Assembly: GCF_044005705.1 (NCBI RefSeq)
Contig: NZ_JBIPKE010000014.1
Coordinates: 310,001-374,000 of the forward strand
Length of the DNA: 64,000 bases
Origin: Marinoscillum luteum
GTDB lineage: Bacteria; Bacteroidota; Bacteroidia; Cytophagales; Cyclobacteriaceae
Direction of reading: 5' to 3'
A program made the position numbers and the translations under genes. Positions 28,007 through 36,808 of the stretch are shown here, piece by piece (position 1 is the stretch's first letter; each line of letters opens with the position of its first letter). Below the pieces are notes generated by a model, which had not been told where the DNA came from, searched no databases, and saw only the letters and a program-made list of their open reading frames with translations.

Positions 28007-29800
28007 GTGCCAAACAAAAAAATAAAGTTTTCCGGCTTGATGATGACGTTTTTGGTCTGGCGACTGAAACACATCAGTGACAACAATTTTATCTTGATTG
28101 TTGCGAGCGTGATCGGTCTCACGGCAGGTCTGGCGGCGGTCACCCTCAAGAGTACAGTGCATTATGTACAGCAGCTTTTGCAGCAAAATATAGATGTCAC
28201 CCGCATCAACTACCTATACATCGTCTACCCGGTCATAGGCATTCTTTTGACGGTACTCGTCCGTAAATTTGTGGTAAGAGATACGCCAGGTCATGGCATC
28301 ACCCGTATTCTCCGGGCCATCTCCAAGAGCTCCAGCCGCATCCGTAAACGATACATGATGTCCAACATGCTGAAAAGCGCCATCACAGTGGGCTTCGGAG
28401 GCTCGGTGGGGTTGGAGGCTCCCATTGTAGTCACGGGCTCGGCCATCGGATCCAACTTCGGGCAGTTTGTCCACCTCGATTACAAGAAAAGAACCCTGCT
28501 CATAGGCTGCGGTGCTGCCGGTGCTATCTCTGCCATCTTTAATTCTCCCATCGCAGGAGTCATTTTTGCGATTGAGGTCATCTTGACGGAAGTTAAAATC
28601 AGCAAATTCATCCCGATCCTCATTGCCTCAGTAAGTGGACAACTGGTCTCCATCGTTTTACTGGGAGAAGACATCCTGTTCTCTTTTAAGCTGGTGGATA
28701 CCTTTTCGGCCAGGGATACTCCCTGGTACATTTTGCTGGGAATTGCATCAGGCATGGCATCCCTATACTTTATCCGGATTACCTATCTGGTGGAAGGCGC
28801 TGTAGAGAACATCAGAAATCAATACGGCCGTGCCATCTTTGGCGGCCTGGCGCTTGCTTTGATCATTTTCGTGTTTCCGCCCATCTACGGCGAGGGCTAT
28901 GAGTCCATCAAAAGCCTGCTGCAGGGCAATGAAGTTAAATTTCTGAGTGGCAGCTTTTTTTATGGCCTGGCCGATCAGGAGCTTATCGTTATAGGCATTC
29001 TGCTTCTCGTCATTCTGGCCAAACCCTTTGCCACAGCACTCACTCTGGGTTCAGGTGGTAGTGGGGGAGTATTCGCCCCTTCATTGTTTATGGGTGGTGT
29101 CACTGGGTTCCTGTTTTCAAGAGTGGTACAGTTCATCTTGCCAAGTAGCAATATCAGCGCCAGCAACTTCACCCTCGTAGGTATGTGTGGGGTCATGAGT
29201 GGGGTACTGCATGCTCCACTTACGGCCATATTCCTTATCGCAGAGATCACCAGTGGCTATATGCTCTTTGTCCCACTGATGCTGGTGTCGGCCATCAGCT
29301 TCACCACCATCTCCTACTTCGAAAAACACAGTATCTATACCAAAAACCTCATCGAAAAAGGTGACCTCATCCAGTACGACAGTGACTTGATAGTACTCAG
29401 CCTGATCGACCTCAAGAAAATCGTAGAGAAGGACTTGTTAACCATTCACCCAGATGCTAAGCTTCAGGAATTGGTAGGACTGGTCAAAAAGAGCAAGCGA
29501 AACATCTTCCCGGTGGTCAATGATCGGAACGAACTGGAGGGAATCGTGACCCTGGATCACATCCGGGAAATCATGTTTGACCCTGAAAAACAGGCCAATG
29601 TAGTAGTGAAAACCATCATGCAGAAGCCTCCGGCCTATCTCAACCCTCAGGAAAAAATGCAATCCGTGATGAATAAGTTTGAGCTCACACAGGCATGGAA
29701 CCTACCCGTTATAGACAATGGAAAGTACCTGGGCTTTATCTCCAAATCAAGGATATTCAACGCTTATCGCAAAAAGCTCATTCGTCAGACCAAAGAGTAG
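28007..29800 (+). CDS. ClC-type chloride channel/transporter with CBS pair
   Basis: A 597-aa membrane protein of the ClC family with about ten helices. The selectivity and gating motifs are visible: VGLEAPIVVTG (gating Glu, about residue 138) and LGSGGSGGVFAPSLFMGG (GxFxP motif, about 347). Two CBS domains follow from about residue 465 (IHPDAKLQELVGLVKKSKRN, and LNPQEKMQSVMNKF), which usually bind adenosine nucleotides and modulate gating. It moves chloride, possibly in exchange for protons. The start is uncertain: GTG at 28007 is used here; ATG codons at 28040 and 28043 are alternatives. Confidence 0.92.
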   Translation: MPNKKIKFSGLMMTFLVWRLKHISDNNFILIVASVIGLTAGLAAVTLKSTVHYVQQLLQQNIDVTRINYLYIVYPVIGILLTVLVRKFVVRDTPGHGITRILRAISKSSSRIRKRYMMSNMLKSAITVGFGGSVGLEAPIVVTGSAIGSNFGQFVHLDYKKRTLLIGCGAAGAISAIFNSPIAGVIFAIEVILTEVKISKFIPILIASVSGQLVSIVLLGEDILFSFKLVDTFSARDTPWYILLGIASGMASLYFIRITYLVEGAVENIRNQYGRAIFGGLALALIIFVFPPIYGEGYESIKSLLQGNEVKFLSGSFFYGLADQELIVIGILLLVILAKPFATALTLGSGGSGGVFAPSLFMGGVTGFLFSRVVQFILPSSNISASNFTLVGMCGVMSGVLHAPLTAIFLIAEITSGYMLFVPLMLVSAISFTTISYFEKHSIYTKNLIEKGDLIQYDSDLIVLSLIDLKKIVEKDLLTIHPDAKLQELVGLVKKSKRNIFPVVNDRNELEGIVTLDHIREIMFDPEKQANVVVKTIMQKPPAYLNPQEKMQSVMNKFELTQAWNLPVIDNGKYLGFISKSRIFNAYRKKLIRQTKE

Positions 29801-30241
29801 TAAAAATTTCAACCGACTGAACATCAATACCTTAAGAATTTGCGTTAGTTATTGCTCTTCAGAAAAATTTTGAACTTATCCACAAATATTTCATTGAGGT
29901 ACATCGGTATAAGTATCTGTTTTACAGGTGTTTATTGTCGTTTTTTTAGGGGTTGTGGATAAAGTGAATAAAATGTGCATAAATATCAAATCTCAAATTT
30001 CGATTACTGATCTCTTTTTGTTAAAGCCAGAGCCCAATCTTAGCTCAGGCCCCATCTGACCATTTATCGCGGCTCCTCCCCATTCCCGTATGCCCTTTTG
30101 GCTGTCACCCAATCCATTCTGGTCATTTAAAAAAATGACCTCAAACGTGTTCATATTTGTACTACATCATCTATTGGAAAAGTGCAATTAAGACACCATT
30201 GATTAAACAAAATTGTTGGATTCACGTATGCGTACCATAGA
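29801..30241. other. AT-rich intergenic region with DnaA boxes, candidate oriC
   Basis: A 441-bp gene-free region. It contains TTATCCACA (29876-29884), its inverted copy TGTGGATAA (29954-29962) and TGTGCATAA (29974-29982, the TTATnCACA variant). Long AT-rich runs follow (29938-29948 and 29975-30025). No hairpin terminator was found after the ClC gene. Genes to the left are mainly on the minus strand (20 of 29) and those to the right mainly on the plus strand (21 of 33), as expected around an origin. dnaA is not in the window, which is common in this phylum. Confidence 0.5.
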
Positions 30242-30709
30242 ATGAAAAAAATCCTAATTCTATTTTGCACCCTTTTCATAGGCGCAGCGTCGGCCCAGGA
30301 AATACGCACTATTAAGCTTCCCGAACTCGAGCAACTCATCAACACAAATACTGGTAGCCTGAAGGTGTTCAACTTTTGGGCTTCGTGGTGTGGTCCTTGT
30401 GTGAAAGAACTTGGCTACTTCAATGCTTTGGGTACCCAGGGCGATACCCAGGTCATTTTGGTAAGCCTTGACTTCCCGGAGGACATAGAAAAAGCCAGGA
30501 GAATTTTAGAGAAAAAGGAGGTCGGCCTCTCTACCTACCTTTTGGACGAAAAAGATTACGACAAATACATTACCTCTATAGACAATAGCTGGAGTGGTGC
30601 CATTCCGGCAACATTGTTTATAGATAAAAAAGGAAATAGATATTTTTACGAGAGCAGCTTCGAAAAGCAAGAGCTGGATAATGTAGTGAATAAATTAACT
30701 TCAAAATGA
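30242..30709 (+). CDS. TlpA/ResA-like periplasmic thioredoxin
   Basis: A 155-aa exported thioredoxin-fold protein: signal MKKILILFCTLFIGAASAQ, then a fold with active site WCGPC (about residues 48-52, in NFWASWCGPCVKEL). The expected cis-Pro is in GAIPATLFID. It probably reduces disulfides in the periplasm or in envelope proteins. The downstream redoxin gene starts inside its stop codon (ATGA), so the two act together. Confidence 0.88.
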   Translation: MKKILILFCTLFIGAASAQEIRTIKLPELEQLINTNTGSLKVFNFWASWCGPCVKELGYFNALGTQGDTQVILVSLDFPEDIEKARRILEKKEVGLSTYLLDEKDYDKYITSIDNSWSGAIPATLFIDKKGNRYFYESSFEKQELDNVVNKLTSK

Positions 30710-31347
30710 CTGAAAATATGAAAAGGACATTCTTATTAGTGACTGGTTTGCTGGTTACTGTGGCTGTTTTATTCGTGAGTGCCACCGACACACCGGAAGA
30801 TGGCTATGGAGTTGGGGACTACGCCTCGGACTTTAAACTCAAGAATGTGGATGGTGCCATGGTTTCGCTGGCAGATTACAAATCCGCAAAAGGATTCGTT
30901 GTAGTTTTCACCTGCAACACCTGTCCCTACGCAAGACTCTACGAGCAAAGAATAATGCAGCTGGATCAGAAGTATGCGCCCAAAGGCTTTCCGGTGATCG
31001 CTATCAACCCTAATGATGTTAGCAAGCAACCGGAAGACTCCATGGAGGAGATGATGGCTAGATCAAAAGAAAAGGGATATTCTTTCCCTTATTTGAGGGA
31101 TGACAGCCAGGCAGTTGCATCCGCATTTGGCGCGTCCAAAACACCACACGTCTATGTGCTCAATAAAGAGGCGGACGGCAAGTTCAAGGTAGAATACATT
31201 GGAGCCATTGATGATAGCCCCAGAGAAGCATCCGATGTGAAGCAAAAATATGTGGAGGCCGCCATTGATGCCCTTTTAGCTGGTAAGAAACCCGCTATTA
31301 CCACACAGCGAGCGATCGGATGTACCATTAAATGGAAAGACGCTTAA
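30706..31347 (+). CDS. Redoxin/AhpC-TSA-family protein with CNTCPYA site
   Basis: A 213-aa thioredoxin-fold protein anchored or exported by an N-terminal hydrophobic segment (FLLVTGLLVTVAVLFVSA). The active-site region reads VFTCNTCPYARLYEQR (C-x2-C with a preceding Thr-Cys), typical of a Bacteroidota redoxin family found beside TlpA-like proteins. The cis-Pro is in SKTPHVYVL. A late Cys (AIGCTIKW) might serve as a resolving residue. Start 30706 overlaps the upstream stop; an ATG 4 codons later is possible. Followed by a strong terminator. Confidence 0.87.
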   Translation: MTENMKRTFLLVTGLLVTVAVLFVSATDTPEDGYGVGDYASDFKLKNVDGAMVSLADYKSAKGFVVVFTCNTCPYARLYEQRIMQLDQKYAPKGFPVIAINPNDVSKQPEDSMEEMMARSKEKGYSFPYLRDDSQAVASAFGASKTPHVYVLNKEADGKFKVEYIGAIDDSPREASDVKQKYVEAAIDALLAGKKPAITTQRAIGCTIKWKDA

Positions 31348-31369
31348 AATATATTGATCAACACTGAGC

Positions 31370-31405
31370 AAAAAGCCCTCCTGAAAGTTTTCAGGCGGGC
31401 TTTTT
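31370..31405. terminator. Bidirectional terminator
   Basis: AAAAAGCCC (31370-31378) pairs with GGGCTTTTT (31397-31405) around an inner CTGAAA/TTTCAG stem. It serves the redoxin gene on the plus strand and overlaps the last codons of the SRPBCC gene on the minus strand. Confidence 0.9.
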
Positions 31406-31837
31406 GTTAAACCACCGCTTATAAATGGGTTTTCTATACAGAAACTGAACCCAAAGGATCGGATAAAGTAACAGGTCAGATACGAGTGAGCCAGTTGTAA
31501 ATCGAATAGCATCCACAATTTCGGCACCTTCACCCACCTGCTTGACGGAATGCCGATGCTTCCATGTTTTTAGGAAGAAAGGCAGCTTTCTGCCGATATC
31601 TACAAAATTCCAGCTGCCTGCCTCCTCAGAAACCTCGGTAATCTCACTGATCCACTGCTGCCTGAAAAGAAGGAAATTCAACTCAAGGGTCACCCAATCG
31701 CCTTTCTCACACCCGTCAAACCTCAGTAGTTTTACAGGAGGAAACGGCGGGTTCAAGGACAAAAAGAGCTGCTCTGTGAAGCCAGACTTCACCACCTGGC
31801 AGGAAGCCTGCACCCGGGTACTAACAAGTATGCGCAT
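31391..31837 (-). CDS. SRPBCC-fold protein
   Basis: A 148-aa protein with the START/SRPBCC-like helix-grip fold pattern known in Bacteroidota: VKSGFTEQLFLSLNPPFPPVKLLRFDGC near the N-terminus, then WISEITEVSEE, KLPFFLKTWKHRHSV, and a C-terminal amphipathic segment (LLLYPILWVQFLYRKP). The family binds hydrophobic ligands in a cavity; ligand and role are unknown. No signal peptide. Its stop codon lies in the shared terminator hairpin, so convergent transcription is tightly limited. Confidence 0.8.
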   Translation of the reverse strand: MRILVSTRVQASCQVVKSGFTEQLFLSLNPPFPPVKLLRFDGCEKGDWVTLELNFLLFRQQWISEITEVSEEAGSWNFVDIGRKLPFFLKTWKHRHSVKQVGEGAEIVDAIRFTTGSLVSDLLLYPILWVQFLYRKPIYKRWFNKKPA

Positions 31838-31874
31838 GAGGTAAAAACCCTGCGCCTGCCATTAAGTTTTGAAA

Positions 31875-32294
31875 TTATTTGGTCTTGGTCCAGGCACCCA
31901 GTATCATACCCGACACTGCCCATCCTACAGCCTGAAAACCTCCCTCAAGCCACGCCAATGCATACGGATCGCCCGAGAACATGCCTCCAGACATCCCTGG
32001 TAGTAAATTGAAGGCAAAGCCAATGAGGAATCCGTGAATAGCTCCGGCTACCAGGGACCGTACATTCATCTTCACAAAAAACCAGGCCATTAAACACACA
32101 GGAACCACACTGGAGATCACGTTGGTGATCCACACGCCAGCACCAGGAGGGTTGGCCTGAGCATCTTCCATGGTAAGTCCTACCATACTCATCCAGGACT
32201 CGCCAAACAGCGGACCGTACCACAAAAATCCAAGTACGAACATCCAGATGACGGAAACGAGTACTGCGAGATGATTGATTTTAAGTTCATTCAT
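31875..32294 (-). CDS. DUF1761 membrane protein
   Basis: A 139-aa protein with four membrane helices (LAVLVSVIWMFVLGFLWYGPLFG, VISSVVPVCLMAWFFV, AIHGFLIGFAFNLLPG, FQAVGWAVSGMILGAW). FLWYGPLFGESWM near the N-terminus is the typical DUF1761 signature. Function unknown for the family. 37 bp upstream of the SRPBCC gene on the same strand, possibly co-transcribed. Confidence 0.85.
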   Translation of the reverse strand: MNELKINHLAVLVSVIWMFVLGFLWYGPLFGESWMSMVGLTMEDAQANPPGAGVWITNVISSVVPVCLMAWFFVKMNVRSLVAGAIHGFLIGFAFNLLPGMSGGMFSGDPYALAWLEGGFQAVGWAVSGMILGAWTKTK

Positions 32295-32371
32295 AGTTGA
32301 AAAAATTTAGGTTAATGAGCAATGAAAATAATCAAAAACAGGGAGAGCTCCCAAATTGCCTCGCTTTAAAC

Positions 32372-33187
32372 TTATAGTTCCTTGGCGCGGTTCCAGTAGG
32401 CATCCATTTCATCCAGCGTCATTTCACTCAAGGTTTTGCCGTCTTTTCCTGATTCAGACTCCAGATAATTGAACCGCTTAATAAACTTCTTATTCGTTCG
32501 CTCCAAGGCCTCCTCAGGATTAATGTCTATGAACCGCGAATAATTGATCAGAGAAAACAGCAAATCACCAAATTCGTTTTGAGCCCGCTCACGATTGATC
32601 TTTTGTTCATCAGCAATGTTAAATTCCTCCTTGAACTCCTGCATTTCCTCTTCTACCTTTTCCCATACCTGTTCTTTCTTGTCCCAGTCAAACCCTGCGC
32701 CCCGTGCCTTTTCCTGAATCCTCATGGCTTTCACCATGGCAGGCAGTGATGGAGGTACTCCTCCCAAAACAGACTTATTCCCTTTCTCCTTGAGTTTGAT
32801 CTTCTCCCAGTTTTCCTTCACGGCCTGCTCATCTTTTGCCTCCACATCACCATAGATGTGCGGATGTCGATGAACCAGTTTGTCACAGATCCCATTGAGC
32901 ACATCGGTGATGTCAAAGGCCTCTTTTTCTGCACCAATTTTAGCGTAGAACACCATATGAAGCATCAGGTCACCCAGTTCCTTTTTCACCTCCTCCAGAT
33001 CATTCTCCAAAATGGCATCACCCAACTCATAAGTCTCCTCAATGGTGAGGTGGCGAAGGGTCTCCATGGTTTGCTTCTTATCCCAGGGGCAGTTTTCGCG
33101 CAGCTCGTCCATAATGGTAAGCAAGCGGTCAAAGGCTACGAGTTTTTCGGCCCGTCTGGGGTCTGGTTTTGACAATTGTCTGGACAT
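32372..33187 (-). CDS. mazG: Nucleoside triphosphate pyrophosphohydrolase MazG
   Basis: Hydrolyses (d)NTPs to monophosphate and pyrophosphate, clearing abnormal nucleotides and lowering ppGpp effects. 271 aa with the two tandem all-alpha MazG domains. Domain 1 has EETYELGDAI and KKELGDLMLHMVF (residues about 50-80); domain 2 has EEEMQEFKEE and NEFGDLLFSLINYSRF (about 180-222), both with EExxE and ExxD metal motifs. The N-terminal PWDKKQTMETLRHLTIEE signature is intact. Confidence 0.95.
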   Translation of the reverse strand: MSRQLSKPDPRRAEKLVAFDRLLTIMDELRENCPWDKKQTMETLRHLTIEETYELGDAILENDLEEVKKELGDLMLHMVFYAKIGAEKEAFDITDVLNGICDKLVHRHPHIYGDVEAKDEQAVKENWEKIKLKEKGNKSVLGGVPPSLPAMVKAMRIQEKARGAGFDWDKKEQVWEKVEEEMQEFKEEFNIADEQKINRERAQNEFGDLLFSLINYSRFIDINPEEALERTNKKFIKRFNYLESESGKDGKTLSEMTLDEMDAYWNRAKEL

Positions 33188-33244
33188 GTGGAAATCTTTA
33201 AGGAACTAAGCGTGTTGTAGACAAACAAGATTACAAATATTCTT

Positions 33245-33252
33245 TAATTTTG
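33245..33252 (+). promoter_or_regulatory. -7 element of the small membrane protein gene
   Basis: TAATTTTG, a match to TAnnTTTG, 17 bases before the ATG at 33270. Confidence 0.5.
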
Positions 33253-33269
33253 CATCAAATTGTAACCTC

Positions 33270-33500
33270 ATGGCTACCGTATTACTTGGAATTGGATTTA
33301 TCGCAATATTCTTCATCTTGATGTCAGTAAGACTGATATTCAAAAAAAATGGCGAGTTCAAAGGAACCTGTGCCTCCCAGAGCCCTTTTTTGAATAAAGA
33401 AGGTGCCACCTGTGGCTACTGCGGCAAAACGATGAGTGGGGATGAGAACTGTGGAAACCCGGACTCTGAGGTCAACAAACTCATGGCTAAATTCAACTAA
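33270..33500 (+). CDS. Small Cys-rich membrane protein, NqrM/DUF539-like
   Basis: A 76-aa protein with one N-terminal membrane helix (VLLGIGFIAIFFILMSVRLIF) and a soluble tail with four Cys spaced C-x13-C-x2-C-x9-C, starting EFKGTCASQ. The layout (helix, Lys-rich turn, KGTC) resembles NqrM, the maturation factor that delivers iron to the Na+-NQR complex, but the Cys pattern is longer and no nqr gene is in the window. Bacteroidota homologues are usually labelled only as membrane or secreted proteins. Metal binding is likely; the exact role is open. Confidence 0.6.
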   Translation: MATVLLGIGFIAIFFILMSVRLIFKKNGEFKGTCASQSPFLNKEGATCGYCGKTMSGDENCGNPDSEVNKLMAKFN

Positions 33501-33570
33501 ACTGCACCGAATTTCCATTTGACTATTTTTATTTAATCACATGTCTAACCGACAGCAAAGTCTGCTTTTC

Positions 33571-33578
33571 TAACTTTG
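33571..33578 (+). promoter_or_regulatory. -7 element of glmM
   Basis: TAACTTTG, a match to TAnnTTTG, 22 bases before the TTG start codon of glmM. Supports that start. Confidence 0.55.
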
Positions 33579-33600
33579 TACTGTCACCAAAAGAATCATA

Positions 33601-34983
33601 TTGTCACTAATTAAATCAATTGCCGGGCTGCGAGGCACGGTAGGCGGAAAAGTGGGCGAAACGCTTACTCCAATAGATGTTGCCAAGTTCACAGCCGGCT
33701 TTGGGATGTGGATCAAAGAAACACACGATCAGCCCAAAGTGGTGATCGGAAGAGATGCGAGACCTTCGGGAGTGATCTTCACGGCCATCGTAGAGAATAC
33801 CCTACGTGCACAGGGTATAGATGTGATAGACCTGGGGCTTTCCACTACCCCCACAGTAGAAATGGCTGTGGTCAATGAAAAAGCTCAGGGTGGCATCATT
33901 CTCACCGCCAGCCACAACCCGTCCGGGTGGAATGCACTGAAGCTCCTCAACGAAAACGGGGAGTTCATCACTGCTGCTGATGGCCAAAAAGTGCTGGCAT
34001 GGGCCGATTCACCGGACCTGCTTTTTATGGACCCAAAGAAATTTGGTGCCGTAGAGACCAAAGACGACTACATCGACTGGCACATCGAGCAGATTTTAAA
34101 ACTTGACCTGGTCAATGTTGAAGCCATTCGCGAAAAAGGATTCAAAGTAGTGGTAGACGGGGTGAATAGCACCGGAGGCATTGCGGTACCTAAGCTCCTC
34201 CGCAAGCTGGGAGTAGAGGTAACAGAACTCTTCTGCGAGCCCAATGGCATCTTTCCACACAACCCCGAGCCACTTCCGGAAAACATCACACAAATCTGCA
34301 ATGAAATCACCAGTGGTGATTTTGACCTTGGTTTTGTGGTGGATCCAGACGTAGACAGACTGGTCATGGTTTGCGAAGATGGGGTTCCCTTTGGTGAAGA
34401 ATATACGCTCGTGTCCATTGCGGATTATGTGCTGGGTAAGAAAAGCGGAAATACGGTTTCAAACCTCTCTTCCACCCGGGCCCTGCAGGATGTGACGGAA
34501 AAACATGGAAACACCTACAAAGCCGCAGCAGTGGGAGAGGTAAATGTGGTCACCGCCATGAAAGAAACTAACGCTGTAATAGGTGGAGAAGGAAATGGTG
34601 GCGTCATCTTGCCCGAGTTGCACTATGGTCGCGACGCCCTGGTAGGGATCGCTTTGTTTCTCTCACACCTTGCTGAGTTTGGCAAAAGCACCTCCATGCT
34701 AAGGGCTACTTATCCAAGCTATCACATCTCCAAAAATAAGATTGAGCTGGATGCCAATTTGGATTTGGACAGTGTGTTGGAGAACCTCCAACTGAAGTAT
34801 GCCAAAAACAAGTTTTCGACCATTGATGGCCTGAAAATAGAGTTTGACAATGAGTGGGTACACCTGAGAAAATCCAATACCGAACCCATAATCCGGATTT
34901 ACGCTGAGTCTGATAGCCAATCAACGGCCGATCACCTGGCGCAAAAACTCATGATGGACATTAAAGAGTTGATTTCGGCTTAG
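33601..34983 (+). CDS. glmM: Phosphoglucosamine mutase
   Basis: Interconverts glucosamine-6-phosphate and glucosamine-1-phosphate for UDP-GlcNAc synthesis. 460 aa, four-domain phosphohexomutase. The phosphoserine loop is TASHNPSGWNALK (Ser about 102), the metal loop DPDVDRLVMV (about 243-252), the sugar-specificity loop EGNGGVILP (about 325) and the phosphate-binding loop RKSNTEPIIRIYAE near the C-terminus. The start codon is TTG at 33601, supported by the promoter element and by alignment with the usual LIKSIxGxRGTVGG beginning. The GNGG loop could also suit phosphomannomutase; glmM is preferred. Confidence 0.9.
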   Translation: MSLIKSIAGLRGTVGGKVGETLTPIDVAKFTAGFGMWIKETHDQPKVVIGRDARPSGVIFTAIVENTLRAQGIDVIDLGLSTTPTVEMAVVNEKAQGGIILTASHNPSGWNALKLLNENGEFITAADGQKVLAWADSPDLLFMDPKKFGAVETKDDYIDWHIEQILKLDLVNVEAIREKGFKVVVDGVNSTGGIAVPKLLRKLGVEVTELFCEPNGIFPHNPEPLPENITQICNEITSGDFDLGFVVDPDVDRLVMVCEDGVPFGEEYTLVSIADYVLGKKSGNTVSNLSSTRALQDVTEKHGNTYKAAAVGEVNVVTAMKETNAVIGGEGNGGVILPELHYGRDALVGIALFLSHLAEFGKSTSMLRATYPSYHISKNKIELDANLDLDSVLENLQLKYAKNKFSTIDGLKIEFDNEWVHLRKSNTEPIIRIYAESDSQSTADHLAQKLMMDIKELISA

Positions 34984-35597
34984 TCGAAATCAACTCCTCC
35001 AGAGAGGGCCAGCTCATAAAGCTTTTGAATCTGAACGGATGTATTTCGCATCAGCGATAGCTCCGGTAGTTGATCGATGGGAAAATACGCTGCGCCCGTG
35101 GTTTCATGGCCCGGATTGAGTGCTCCGCCCTCCTCTATACAAAGAAAATTGAGTTTGTAAACGCTGTGTACATCGGCCGGATGATCATGCTTCCGCTTAT
35201 CCCACACGGCCAGCAAGCGCTCAGGCCTTACTCTGAGACCAGACTCCTCCCATACTTCCTTCACGATATTCTCTGACGGTGAGTAGCCATTGTCTGCCCA
35301 CCCCCCGGGCATGGCCCATTTTCCGTCGGTTTTTTCACGGATCAATAATATTTTTCCTTCCTTCAAAATCACCCCACGCACATCCACTTTTGGAGTGGGG
35401 TAATCGTCCAGGTTTTCAAACTGAGCAACGATGCGCTCAATCTCCACACCCACAAGCGTACTCAGTAAATTGTTGGTGCTTTCCTTCAGCTCCTCATAAC
35501 GCTCACGGTCATAAGCATCTTCCGCATAAGTCAAACCTGTTTTGGCCAATGACTGCACCCTTTTCAAATATTCCAGTACCTGCTTATTCATGTCCAT
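34980..35597 (-). CDS. NUDIX hydrolase with N-terminal NUDIX_N domain
   Basis: About 205 aa. The NUDIX box is recognisable (GWADNGYSPSENIVKEVWEESG, about residues 118-139), with REVxEExG replaced by KEVWEESG, still functional. The N-terminal helical region (MNKQVLEYLKRVQSLAKTGLTYAEDAYDRERYEEL) is a NUDIX_N domain found with ADP-ribose/CDP-choline-type pyrophosphatases. Substrate not determined. Several in-frame starts exist; the ATG at 35597 is chosen because it begins the NUDIX_N domain. The stop codon overlaps the glmM stop on the other strand. Confidence 0.88.
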   Translation of the reverse strand: MDMNKQVLEYLKRVQSLAKTGLTYAEDAYDRERYEELKESTNNLLSTLVGVEIERIVAQFENLDDYPTPKVDVRGVILKEGKILLIREKTDGKWAMPGGWADNGYSPSENIVKEVWEESGLRVRPERLLAVWDKRKHDHPADVHSVYKLNFLCIEEGGALNPGHETTGAAYFPIDQLPELSLMRNTSVQIQKLYELALSGGVDFD

Positions 35598-35603
35598 AGA
35601 TGT

Positions 35604-35635
35604 TGTCGGTCTCATGCATAATATGCTTAATTTTG
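35604..35635 (+). promoter_or_regulatory. Promoter of the cysteine desulfurase gene
   Basis: TTG (35604-35606), 21 bases, TAATTTTG (35628-35635). Close match to the Bacteroidota consensus, 30 bases before the ATG. Confidence 0.6.
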
Positions 35636-35665
35636 TGCTTTGCATAGTTAACACACGTCCCCGAA

Positions 35666-36808
35666 ATGAAAAAAGTATATTTTGATAATGCGGCTACCAC
35701 CCCTCTTGACGAGGCTGTATTTGAAGAAATGAAGCCATATATGCTGGAGTATTACGGCAATCCGTCCTCTATCCACTGGCATGGACGGCAGGTGAGATCC
35801 GCCATAGAGAAATCCAGAAAAAAAGTGGCTGACCTCCTCAACACCTCTCCGTCAGAAATCTTTTTCACTTCGGGCGGTACCGAGGCTGACAATACGGCCA
35901 TTCGCTGTACCATAGAAGATTATGGGGTAAAAAACATCATCACCACCCCGTTGGAGCATCATGCCGTACTGCACACCGTAGAAATGCTCGCCAAAAAAGG
36001 CAATGTCAATCTGCACCTGTTGGATGTGGATGAGAAAGGTCAAATAAGCCTCGATCAAATAGAGCAGCTCCTCAAAAAAGACCCGAACACCCTCATCACG
36101 CTGATGCACGCTAATAATGAAATTGGTACGATGAATGACATCCATGCCATCGCTGAAATGAGCAAGGCCTATGGGTCAGTTTTTCATACAGACACTGTGC
36201 AGTCCATGGCGCACTTCCGTCACGACCTGCAGGAGTTGAAAGCCAATTTTGTAGTGGGCTCAGCACATAAATTTCATGGACCTAAAGGCGTGGGGTTCCT
36301 TTATGTCAATCATGAAAAAAGAATACAACCCTTTATTCATGGAGGAGCCCAGGAACGCAACATGCGCGGAGGCACAGAAAACGTCTATGGAATCATTGGC
36401 CTGGCCAAGGCACTGGAGTTGGCCTACGCTCATATGGATGACCATAAGAAGCAAATAGAATCGGTGAAGTCTTACATGATAGAGCAGCTCAAACTGCACA
36501 TAGAAGGCGTATCATTCAATGGCACCTCTGACGATTTGGAAAACAGCTTGTATACTGTACTGAGTGTGAGCCTGCCGCCAAGTGAAGACAATGACATGCT
36601 GCTTTTCAACCTGGACATCAACGGAATTTCTGCCTCGGGAGGAAGTGCCTGTAGCAGTGGTTCCAACATTGGCTCGCACGTACTCACAGCCATCGGATCC
36701 GATCCGCAACGAGGAGCTATCCGGTTTTCATTCAGTAGGTTCAATACCAAAGCAGACGTAGATTACGTTATAGGTAAACTGAACGAAATCCTCACTGTCA
36801 GTGCATAG
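35666..36808 (+). CDS. Cysteine desulfurase (NifS/IscS type)
   Basis: A PLP enzyme converting cysteine to alanine and a persulfide for Fe-S cluster or thio-cofactor synthesis. 380 aa, class V aminotransferase fold. FTSGGTEADNTAIR is near residue 70, HHAVLHTVE (about 98), the PLP Lys is in VGSAHKFHGPKGVGF (about 202) and the catalytic Cys in ASGGSACSSGS (about 328). Group I loop length suits IscS/NifS rather than SufS. No iscU or sufE is adjacent. The PGRP-amidase gene begins inside its last codons. Confidence 0.93.
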   Translation: MKKVYFDNAATTPLDEAVFEEMKPYMLEYYGNPSSIHWHGRQVRSAIEKSRKKVADLLNTSPSEIFFTSGGTEADNTAIRCTIEDYGVKNIITTPLEHHAVLHTVEMLAKKGNVNLHLLDVDEKGQISLDQIEQLLKKDPNTLITLMHANNEIGTMNDIHAIAEMSKAYGSVFHTDTVQSMAHFRHDLQELKANFVVGSAHKFHGPKGVGFLYVNHEKRIQPFIHGGAQERNMRGGTENVYGIIGLAKALELAYAHMDDHKKQIESVKSYMIEQLKLHIEGVSFNGTSDDLENSLYTVLSVSLPPSEDNDMLLFNLDINGISASGGSACSSGSNIGSHVLTAIGSDPQRGAIRFSFSRFNTKADVDYVIGKLNEILTVSA

